From positions 1 through 47,799 of the forward strand of contig CAZZBK010000024.1 of NCBI GenBank assembly GCA_964652155.1: DNA of 47,799 bases, in the 5' to 3' direction. Under the pieces are notes generated by a model, which did no database searches, was not told the DNA's origin, and saw nothing but the letters and a program-made list of their open reading frames with translations. Within the stretch, counting starts at the first letter, position 1, and every line of letters starts with the position of its first letter. The DNA comes from CAZZBK01 sp964652155. GTDB taxonomy: Bacteria > Planctomycetota > Planctomycetia > Pirellulales > PNKZ01. This document shows, in pieces, positions 41,304 through 47,799 of the stretch. A program made the translations under genes and the position numbers.

Positions 41304-42317
41304 GTGGCCGAACACACTCGCGAACGACTCCCGCCCGGCCAGCAATGGGTCGCGGCCGGTAAATGGCCCTACCTGGGCGAACGAGCGCCGCTCGATACCC
41401 CAGCCCCTTGGACCGTGGAAGTCGCGGGGCTTGTCGCTCGACCGCAACGTTTTACGCTCGACGACCTGCGCCAGTTCCCCTGGGTCGAGCGGACCGTGGA
41501 CATCCATTGCGTGACTCGCTGGTCGCTCCCGTCGGCCCAGTTCGGCGGCGTCCGCTTGACCGACGTGCTCGCGGCGGCCGGGGTCGACGAGCGCGCCCGG
41601 TTCGTCTCGTTCGTCGCCCGCACCGAGCGCAACCACAGCACCTCCGTGCCGCTCGATGTACTGCACAGCGTCGATGCCCTGCTGGTGCTCGAGTATCAAG
41701 GGGCTCCATTATCGAGCAATCATGGTGGCCCCGTTCGGGTCGTCGTGCCCGAACGGTATTTCTACAAGAGCCTCAAGTGGCTCGCCCGCATTGAGGTCTT
41801 GGAGCAGGACCGACTCGGCTATTGGGAGGCGATGGCCGGCTACCATAACGAGGCCGACCCGTGGCGCGAGCAGCGTTTTATGGCGTCGCAACTCAGCAAG
41901 CAGCAAATGCAAAAGCTGCTCGACACACGCGACTTTGCCGGTCGAGACCTGCGGGGCCTCTACGCCGTCGGACATGACCTGGCGGGGCTCGACGCGCGCG
42001 GAGCCGTGTTGCGCAACGCCGATTTCTCCGACGCGATCTTGCAGCACGCGCGGTTCGACAAGGTGAACCTGACCCTCTCGCGCATGCGCGGCGCCGATCT
42101 GCGCGGAGCGTCCTTCAACGGGGCCGACCTCGAAGGGGTCAACTTTGTCGGAGCCGACCTGCGTGGCGTCGACTTCCGCGGCGCGTCACTCGTCGCCGCC
42201 ACGTTCAGCGAGCCCGGCCAACACGCGCTCATCGATCCGACGACCCAGTTCGAGCCGGCTCGCTGGGAGCATTTGACCCCCGATCAACTCACGTTTTTGC
42301 AACAGGCCACTCAATAG
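41304..42317 (+). CDS. Sulfite-oxidase-type molybdopterin domain fused to pentapeptide repeats
   Basis: The 337-residue protein starts with a molybdopterin-binding oxidoreductase domain (about 30-180) of the sulfite oxidase/MsrP type. It shows RTVDIHCVTRWSLP with Cys69 in the place of the molybdenum-ligating cysteine, then FGGVRLTDVLAAAGV and GPVRVVVPERYFYKSLKWLA. From about 215 to 300 follow pentapeptide repeats (A-D/N-L-x-x pattern: GADLRGASFNGADLEGVNFV), which form a beta-helix. GTG is the start. No signal peptide is seen, so it appears cytoplasmic. Substrate unknown. The fusion is unusual. moaB is encoded about 4.3 kb away. Confidence 0.85.
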   Translation: MAEHTRERLPPGQQWVAAGKWPYLGERAPLDTPAPWTVEVAGLVARPQRFTLDDLRQFPWVERTVDIHCVTRWSLPSAQFGGVRLTDVLAAAGVDERARFVSFVARTERNHSTSVPLDVLHSVDALLVLEYQGAPLSSNHGGPVRVVVPERYFYKSLKWLARIEVLEQDRLGYWEAMAGYHNEADPWREQRFMASQLSKQQMQKLLDTRDFAGRDLRGLYAVGHDLAGLDARGAVLRNADFSDAILQHARFDKVNLTLSRMRGADLRGASFNGADLEGVNFVGADLRGVDFRGASLVAATFSEPGQHALIDPTTQFEPARWEHLTPDQLTFLQQATQ

Positions 42318-42337
42318 CTTCTTCCCTCGGACATATC

Positions 42338-42718
42338 ATGACCCAACCCACCGTGGCCATTCTTGGCGCGAGCGCCGATCGAGCCAAGTTCGGCAACAAG
42401 TCGGTCCGCGCTCATCTGCAGCAAGGCTATCAAGTGTTCCCGGTCAATCCGCGCGGCGGCACGATCGAAGGGCTCACCGTCTACCGCACGCTCACCGAAG
42501 TGCCGGTCGCTGCGCTCGACCGTATCAGTGTGTATCTGCCGCCGGCACTCACGCTCGCGGCGCTCGACGAGATCCAGGCGAAAGGGTGTCGCGAACTGTG
42601 GCTCAACCCGGGAACCGACAGCGACGAGGTGCTTTCCCGCGCTCACGAGTTGGGCCTCGACCCCATCCAAGCGTGCAGCATCGTCGACCTCGGCTTGTCC
42701 CCCGCTACACTCGACTAA
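42338..42718 (+). CDS. CoA-binding domain protein
   Basis: The 126-residue protein is a stand-alone CoA-binding (Rossmann-like) domain: VAILGASADRAKFGNKSVRA, then GYQVFPVNPRGGTIEGLTVY and a central SVYLPPALTLAALDEIQAKG. Such proteins bind CoA and resemble the nucleotide part of succinyl-CoA synthetase. The physiological role is unknown. It starts 20 bases after the preceding stop, so it may be in one operon with it. Confidence 0.88.
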   Translation: MTQPTVAILGASADRAKFGNKSVRAHLQQGYQVFPVNPRGGTIEGLTVYRTLTEVPVAALDRISVYLPPALTLAALDEIQAKGCRELWLNPGTDSDEVLSRAHELGLDPIQACSIVDLGLSPATLD

Positions 42719-42745
42719 CGCACACGTGTGTCGTTGCGCGAAGCG

Positions 42746-44143
42746 TTACTTGCCGGTTGCGGGATACGAGCGGGGCGGCGAGGTGGAGCCGTCGGCGATC
42801 GGTCGCGGCTGGAGGACGTTGACGCTCGGCAGTCTTTGCAACTGCGGCACGATCGGTTGCAATTGCACCTCGGGAGTCGGTGCAGAGGAGGGGGGTGCTG
42901 GCTCGACCGCGACCACCGGTAGCTTGTTGACCTCGATCGGCTGCGCGACGGGCATCGGAGCCACGGTCGGCTGCGGCACGTATGGGTTGTTGATCGAGAC
43001 CGTCGGCAGCCCGTGACTCACGTTCTGAAACCGCAGCGGCAACGGGTCACCCGTCGGCCCCGCGGACGTGCTCCCGGCGGTTTGACTCGCGGCGGGCAGC
43101 GACGTGACTGGCGCGGCGTTGGTCACCGGACTGCTGGGCAAGTACGGATTGGCGACCGTCTGCGCGGCGGCTGGAGTTGGCGGGTTAAGCTTGCGCGGCG
43201 CGCGACGCGGACCAAACCGCGTGACGACCTCGGGAAACTCGGTGGGCGTGCCGCAGCCGATGGCCGTCAGTAGCGCGCGCTTGTACGTCGACCAAATCTC
43301 GTCGGCCGACGGTTTCGGCACCAGCCCCAGTCGCACGGTCGGTATCCCCAGGTCATCGCCACAATAAGACAACAGAGAGCCCGGCAGCCGGCGCGGGTCG
43401 TTGGGCATCACCTTCACTTGCGATTCGTCGGCCACGAGCCGCACCAACTTGTCGGCCGCGCCGGTGAAGCGCAGCTCGGGCTCTTTGCTGCCGGGACCGA
43501 GCAGAATAACTCGATCGGGCTGTAAGTCTTGCAGCAGGTCGACCAGCGCGCGGGTCTCCATCTCGCTGCCGGCACGCGCTCCGCAATTGCCGCGCACGCC
43601 CGGCGTCTGTGGGTTCCAACCGACGGTCGGAAAGTTACGATCCAAATCGACGCCGCGGGCATTGGTCCACGCGCGGCGCGCGCGGCCATCGGGGTTCGGA
43701 TCGCGCAGCACCGTGACCGTCACGTCGGTCAACCGTTTCGGAAAGCGCGTTAAATGCGCCGCCAGATACTCAGCCAGCGCCGTCCCCTCGGGCTGATCGC
43801 CGGCGAGCGAGCCGACGACAAGCACCTGCTGATCGCCCGTGCCGAACTGAGCAAATTCCATCACCCGATTGTCTGGCGTGCGGGCCAGGGGTTCCCAACG
43901 AACCACAGCAGCCTGCGGCAGAGACACGGACCGAATCGGCGGCGCTGCCACGCTGGGCACACTTGCCGAGGGAGAACCAAAAATCTCCTGCCACAACGTC
44001 CAGTTGGCCGGCAGCGACTGCGGCTTTGCGACCGGAGTTGCGGGGTTCTGCGCCCGCGCCGTGGGCGCTACGACTGCGAGGCTTGCCCCCAACAGGCAAC
44101 GCCCCGCACAGCACAAGCATCGTCGCACACGAATCCGATTCAT
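42746..44143 (-). CDS. M14-like carboxypeptidase-fold protein, probably inactive
   Basis: The protein of about 465 residues has a signal peptide (about 1-32), an M14-like domain and a Pro-rich tail (about 320-465). The M14 elements NPDGR (150-154) and GVDLDRNFP (164-172) are clear. The zinc-site segment, usually GxxHxxE, reads GSLAGDQPEG (111-120): the first His is Ala. The second zinc His region reads ILLGPGSKEP (213-222) without His. The general-base Glu region near IPTVRLGLVPKP also lacks it. It therefore looks like a pseudo-enzyme with a binding role, secreted. The start at 44143 is the first ATG that opens the signal peptide. Confidence 0.75.
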   Translation of the reverse strand: MNRIRVRRCLCCAGRCLLGASLAVVAPTARAQNPATPVAKPQSLPANWTLWQEIFGSPSASVPSVAAPPIRSVSLPQAAVVRWEPLARTPDNRVMEFAQFGTGDQQVLVVGSLAGDQPEGTALAEYLAAHLTRFPKRLTDVTVTVLRDPNPDGRARRAWTNARGVDLDRNFPTVGWNPQTPGVRGNCGARAGSEMETRALVDLLQDLQPDRVILLGPGSKEPELRFTGAADKLVRLVADESQVKVMPNDPRRLPGSLLSYCGDDLGIPTVRLGLVPKPSADEIWSTYKRALLTAIGCGTPTEFPEVVTRFGPRRAPRKLNPPTPAAAQTVANPYLPSSPVTNAAPVTSLPAASQTAGSTSAGPTGDPLPLRFQNVSHGLPTVSINNPYVPQPTVAPMPVAQPIEVNKLPVVAVEPAPPSSAPTPEVQLQPIVPQLQRLPSVNVLQPRPIADGSTSPPRSYPATGK

Positions 44144-44363
44144 AGTCGCAGCCTTATCCTTGGCAAAGCAGCTTGCCATGTAACGGTAGCTCGCCGTTAG
44201 GGTCGGTCAAGTCGATTCACTCGACCCCGAGGTAAGTTACAAGCCGGCAAAATCGATAAACGTGGTACGATCGTGGTTGCCCGACCCCCTTGCCAACCGC
44301 TACGTTAAGCGCCGCGGCATGCTCAGCTTTCACCTCTCGTTTCTTGAGCCCGTAAGGACCGTC

Positions 44364-45350
44364 ATGGACTGGTCACAGCAGGTTGTTCTCATCACGGGCG
44401 GCACCGGGTCATTCGGCCAGAAGATGGTCGAAATCCTGCTGCGTGAACAGCGACCGAAAAAGATCATCGTCTTCAGCCGCGACGAGTTGAAACAGCACGA
44501 AATGCGCGTCAGGGGTTTGGACCATGCGTCGCTGCGGTACTTCATTGGCGATGTGCGCGACGTGGATCGACTGCGGCGGGCCTTCGAGCATGTCGACATC
44601 GTCGTGCATGCCGCGGCGCTCAAGCAGGTGCCGGCCTGCGAGTACAACCCAATCGAAGCCCTGATGACGAACGTCATGGGGGGCCGACACGTGATCGACG
44701 CGGCACTCGATCAAGGGGTACACAAGGTGCTCGCGATCAGCACCGACAAGGCCGTCAACCCGGTGAATGTCTACGGCGCCACGAAACTCATGGCCGAAAA
44801 GCTCTTCGTGCAGGCGAACGCCTATCGCGGTACGGGACCCACGCGCTTCAGCTGTGTGCGCTACGGCAACGTCGTCGGCAGCCGAGGGAGCGTCGTGCCG
44901 CTGTTCATCGAGCAACGCGCGCAAGGGTCGCTGACCGTGACCGACAAGCGGATGACCCGGTTCTGGATCACGCTCGAGCAAGGGGTGCGATTCGTTCTGC
45001 GGTCGATCGAGTGTCTGCACGGAGGCGAGGTGTTTGTACCCAAAATTCCCAGCATGAGTTTGTTGGACCTGGCACGTGTGGTCGGGCCCGATTGCACGGT
45101 GAACGAGGTCGGCATTCGACCGGGCGAAAAGTTGCACGAGGTGTTGGTGAGCGAGGACGAGAGCCGCCAGACGGTCGAGTTGGACGATATGTATGTCGTG
45201 CAGCCGGCGCATCCCTGGTGGACGGCGCATCCCTGGACCGAGGCGCGTCTCTTAGCCGACGGCTTTCGCTACGCCAGCGATAACAACCCTTGGCAGCTCT
45301 CAGCCGACGAGTTGCGGCAGATGGTCGAGCAGATCGAACGCGGAGCGTAA
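44364..45350 (+). CDS. pseB: UDP-N-acetylglucosamine 4,6-dehydratase (pseudaminic acid pathway type)
   Basis: The 328-residue protein is an extended SDR-family dehydratase of the PseB type: NAD motif GGTGSFG (12-18), STDK (126-129), YGATK (Tyr137-Lys141) and the inverting-enzyme segment GEVFVPKIPSMSLLDLARVV. It converts UDP-GlcNAc to a 4-keto-6-deoxy sugar with C5 inversion, the first step to pseudaminic acid. The ATG at 44364 has AAGGA six bases upstream; the frame from 44262 adds an unlikely extension. The aminotransferase gene follows 8 bases later. Confidence 0.92.
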   Translation: MDWSQQVVLITGGTGSFGQKMVEILLREQRPKKIIVFSRDELKQHEMRVRGLDHASLRYFIGDVRDVDRLRRAFEHVDIVVHAAALKQVPACEYNPIEALMTNVMGGRHVIDAALDQGVHKVLAISTDKAVNPVNVYGATKLMAEKLFVQANAYRGTGPTRFSCVRYGNVVGSRGSVVPLFIEQRAQGSLTVTDKRMTRFWITLEQGVRFVLRSIECLHGGEVFVPKIPSMSLLDLARVVGPDCTVNEVGIRPGEKLHEVLVSEDESRQTVELDDMYVVQPAHPWWTAHPWTEARLLADGFRYASDNNPWQLSADELRQMVEQIERGA

Positions 45351-45358
45351 CGCCGACG

Positions 45359-46525
45359 ATGAACGACAAGCCCGCACAAAGCACGTTGCCCTACGGTCGA
45401 CCGTCCCTCGACGAAGACGATATTGCGGCGGTCGTCGAGGTGTTGCGAACCCCGTGGCTGACGACTGGACCTAAGGTGCCGCAGTTCGAGCGGGCCGTGG
45501 CCGAGTACCTTGGCGCGCGCGAGGTGGTGGCCCTGTCGAGCGGCACGGCTGCGTTGCATGCGATGTTCCATAGCCTCGACTTGCACGAGGGCGATGAGGT
45601 CATAGTGCCGGCGATGACGTTCTCCGCGACGGCCAATGCGGTTGTGATGGCCGGTGGCGTGCCGGTGTTCGCCGACGTCCACCCCGACACGCTGCTGCTG
45701 ACGGCCGAGTTGGCCGAGCGACGCATCACTGCGCGGACCCGCGCGATCATCGCGGTCGACTACGCCGGCCAGCCCTGCGAGTACGACGCGCTCGGCGCGT
45801 TGGCCGCGCAACACAAGCTGCGGTTGCTATGCGATGGGTGTCATGCGCTCGGCGCGCGGTACCGTGGCCGAGCGGTGGGGACCCTCGCCGAGCTGACCGC
45901 CTTCAGCCTGCACCCGGTCAAGGCGATCACCACGGGCGAAGGGGGATTGATTGCCACGAACGACACGCACGCCGCCGCGCGGTTGCGAGCCTTTCGCCAC
46001 CACGGTCTCTCGATCGACCCACAACGTCAGGCGGAGTTTGGTCCTTGGTACGTCGACCAAGTCGAGTTGGGCTATAACTATCGCCTGAGCGATTTTCAGT
46101 GCGCACTCGGCATCAGCCAACTCAAGAAGTTGCCACAGTTCATCGCTCGCCGCACGGCCATTGCCCAGCGCTACCTTGAAGCCCTGGCCGCGATGCCGTG
46201 CTACGAGCCGCTGCGGGTCTTACCCGACATCGAGCATGCCTGGCATTTATTCGTCGTGCGGCTCCCGAGAGAGCGGTGGAGCATATCGCGGCGCGAGGTT
46301 AATGAGCGCCTCAAGGCCGAGGGGATCGTGCCGCAAGTGCATTATCGGCCTGTGCACTTGCACACGTATTATCGCCAGCGGTTCAACACCGCGGCGGGGC
46401 AGTGCCCGCAGGCCGAGGCCGCCTACGAGCAGATGCTCTCGCTGCCGTTGTATCCAGGGCTGAGCGACGCCGACGTGCAGCGCGTGCTCGACACCCTGTC
46501 GCAGCTCAACAAGCATCCAGAATGA
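45359..46525 (+). CDS. pseC: PLP-dependent aminotransferase of the pseudaminic acid pathway
   Basis: The 388-residue protein belongs to the DegT/DnrJ/EryC1 aminotransferases. It has VVALSSGTAALHAMFHSL (PLP phosphate site), a PLP Asp at about 159 (LLCDGCHALGA) and the catalytic Lys188 in SLHPVKAITTGEGG. It aminates the 4-keto sugar made by PseB, giving a 4-amino-4,6-dideoxy sugar. Gap to pseB is 8 bases, so the pair is a transcription unit. Further pse genes (pseH, pseG, pseI, pseF) are not found in the window. The product could serve flagellin or surface glycosylation. Confidence 0.92.
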   Translation: MNDKPAQSTLPYGRPSLDEDDIAAVVEVLRTPWLTTGPKVPQFERAVAEYLGAREVVALSSGTAALHAMFHSLDLHEGDEVIVPAMTFSATANAVVMAGGVPVFADVHPDTLLLTAELAERRITARTRAIIAVDYAGQPCEYDALGALAAQHKLRLLCDGCHALGARYRGRAVGTLAELTAFSLHPVKAITTGEGGLIATNDTHAAARLRAFRHHGLSIDPQRQAEFGPWYVDQVELGYNYRLSDFQCALGISQLKKLPQFIARRTAIAQRYLEALAAMPCYEPLRVLPDIEHAWHLFVVRLPRERWSISRREVNERLKAEGIVPQVHYRPVHLHTYYRQRFNTAAGQCPQAEAAYEQMLSLPLYPGLSDADVQRVLDTLSQLNKHPE

Positions 46526-46564
46526 CGGATGCAAACTGTTTCATGGTAATAGTTTAAGCAGCCG

Positions 46565-46593
46565 TCGACCCGTCTATTCAATTCGACTATACT
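46565..46593 (+). promoter_or_regulatory. Sigma-70-type promoter of the cytochrome/DUF1549 gene
   Basis: TCGACC (46565-46570) and TATACT (46588-46593) are 17 bases apart. The -10 box is perfect to the TATAxT pattern and the -35 box matches four of six bases. It lies 112 bases before the ATG at 46705. Confidence 0.55.
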
Positions 46594-46704
46594 TTATGAA
46601 CTGGGTACGCTGCGCGAGCGATGCGCTCGTTCTCAGTTCAGGCAGCGAGACTGCCTCCCACCGCGTCATTGCTTATCCCTTGCGAGTTGAGGAGTTTGCC
46701 ACGA

Positions 46705-47799
46705 ATGAATCGTTCGCTGGCCTGGATGTGGTTCGGGATCGTGTCCTTTGTCGCGCAGCCGATGTTGGCGCAGGCCGACGACGCGGCGGGGATCGCGTTT
46801 TTCGAAAAGAAAATCCGCCCGGTGCTTATCGAGCACTGCTACGAGTGTCACTCGGCGCAGTCGAAGGCCGTGAAGGGTGGTCTCTGGCTCGACACGCCCG
46901 CTGCGATGCGGCAGGGTGGCGACTCGGGCCCGGCGATCGTGCCGAACAATATCGACGAGAGCTTGTTGATTCAGGCGCTCAAGTATGACGGCATCAACAT
47001 GCCTCCGCGGCGCAAGTTGCCCGCGTCGATCGTGGCCGACTTCGAGCAGTGGATCAACATGGGAGCGCCCGACCCGCGGCAGGGCAAGGCACCGAGCAAG
47101 GGCCAGATCAACATCGAGGCGGGCCGACAGTTTTGGGCTTACCAGTTGCCCAAGGCGCAACAGCTTCCGCAGGTCAAAGATCGTTCGTGGCCCAAGAGCG
47201 ACATGGATCATTTTGTGCTCGCCAAGCTCGAGTCGCAAGGGCTTAAGCCGGTCGGCGACGCCTCGCGGCGCGAGCTCATTCGCCGCTTGAGTTACGATCT
47301 GCTCGGCCTGCCGCCGACGAGCGAGGAGATCACGGCGTTCGAGCAAGACACCGAGCTACGTGCCTACGAGAAGCTGGTCGACCGCATGCTTGCGTCACCC
47401 CGCTTTGGCGAGCGTTGGGGACGTCACTGGCTCGACGTGGCCCGATATGCCGAGTCGCTCACGCTGCGAGGCTTCGTGCTGAAAGACGCCTGGCGCTATC
47501 GCGACTACGTGATCGCGAGTTTTAACAACGATTTGCCTTTTGATCAGTTTGTGCGTGAGCAGGTGGCCGGCGATTTGCTTGGCGGCGAGACGCTCGAACA
47601 GCGGCGTCGGCAACTCGTGGCCACCTCGTTTCTCGCCATCGGCAATCACAATCTCGAAGAGCAAGACAAGCAACAGCTCGTGATGGACATCGTCGACGAG
47701 CAACTCGATGTCATCGGCCGCGGTCTGCTGGCCCAGACGGTCACCTGTGCCCGCTGCCACGATCACAAGTTCGACCCCATTCCGACGCGCGACTATTAC
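46705..47799 (+). CDS. Planctomycete cytochrome c / DUF1549 domain protein, truncated by the window edge
   Basis: The visible 365 residues begin with a signal peptide (MNRSLAWMWFGIVSFVAQPM) and a planctomycete-type cytochrome c domain with CYECH (45-49) and the MPP segment (NMPPRRKLP). The DUF1549 domain follows: FWAYQLPKAQQLPQVKDRSW, then RRELIRRLSYDLLGLPPTSE. A second haem-like motif CARCH (VTCARCHDHKFDPI) lies at about 350. In complete family members a DUF1553 domain would follow; here the frame is open to the last base. GAGGAG precedes the start. These large secreted proteins are expanded in planctomycetes and their role is unknown. Confidence 0.9.
   Translation, partial: MNRSLAWMWFGIVSFVAQPMLAQADDAAGIAFFEKKIRPVLIEHCYECHSAQSKAVKGGLWLDTPAAMRQGGDSGPAIVPNNIDESLLIQALKYDGINMPPRRKLPASIVADFEQWINMGAPDPRQGKAPSKGQINIEAGRQFWAYQLPKAQQLPQVKDRSWPKSDMDHFVLAKLESQGLKPVGDASRRELIRRLSYDLLGLPPTSEEITAFEQDTELRAYEKLVDRMLASPRFGERWGRHWLDVARYAESLTLRGFVLKDAWRYRDYVIASFNNDLPFDQFVREQVAGDLLGGETLEQRRRQLVATSFLAIGNHNLEEQDKQQLVMDIVDEQLDVIGRGLLAQTVTCARCHDHKFDPIPTRDYY

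Overview
The window reads as chromosomal DNA of a planctomycete, most likely of the Pirellulales. Indicators are the start of a cytochrome/DUF1549-type protein at the right edge, an NADP-dependent methylene-tetrahydromethanopterin dehydrogenase (mtdB) standing alone, small ECF sigma/anti-sigma cassettes, many secreted proteins without known function, and GC-rich coding DNA with frequent GTG/TTG starts. These assignments rest on reading the translated sequence; no database search was possible.

Left end (1-3741): a CRISPR array of 32 repeats that runs off the left edge, followed by a graveyard of mobile-element pieces: a small intact ORF, a diverged stray copy of the CRISPR repeat, a possible DNA-methylase fragment, a frameshifted transposase, a possible integrase tail, and the 3' half of a tRNA-Leu(UAA). 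The tRNA half looks like the attachment-site scar that closes a genomic island containing the array. No cas gene is in the window. Several spacers encode the same viral peptide with different codons.

Host block 1 (3815-15682): an ECF sigma factor/anti-sigma/secreted-protein operon, a D-2-hydroxyacid dehydrogenase, a coiled-coil protein, a methyltransferase, an exopolysaccharide-type sugar transferase, a glycosyltransferase, peptidase T, a DEDD 3'-5' exonuclease, and a divergent pair made of a small protein and an XRE regulator.

Phage-derived block (about 15679-35109, all on the minus strand): terminase, portal, prohead protease, decoration protein, major capsid protein, tail and fibre-like genes, preceded by an ABC-ATPase/acetyltransferase fusion and a ParB-like protein, and headed by a membrane protein and two haem-motif (CxxCH) secreted proteins. 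No integrase, replication, lysis or tape-measure gene is recognisable. It looks like a domesticated or defective prophage, or a gene-transfer-agent-like cluster. Two intergenic spots in or beside it carry the same conserved block followed by a terminator hairpin.

Host block 2 (35289-47799): a secreted DNase I-fold protein, moaB, a HEAT-like secreted protein, an HExxH metallopeptidase-like protein, mtdB, a zinc-ribbon membrane protein, a molybdopterin-domain/pentapeptide-repeat fusion, a CoA-binding protein, a carboxypeptidase-like protein that has lost its zinc ligands, pseB and pseC for the nucleotide-sugar pathway to pseudaminic acid, and a truncated cytochrome/DUF1549 protein.
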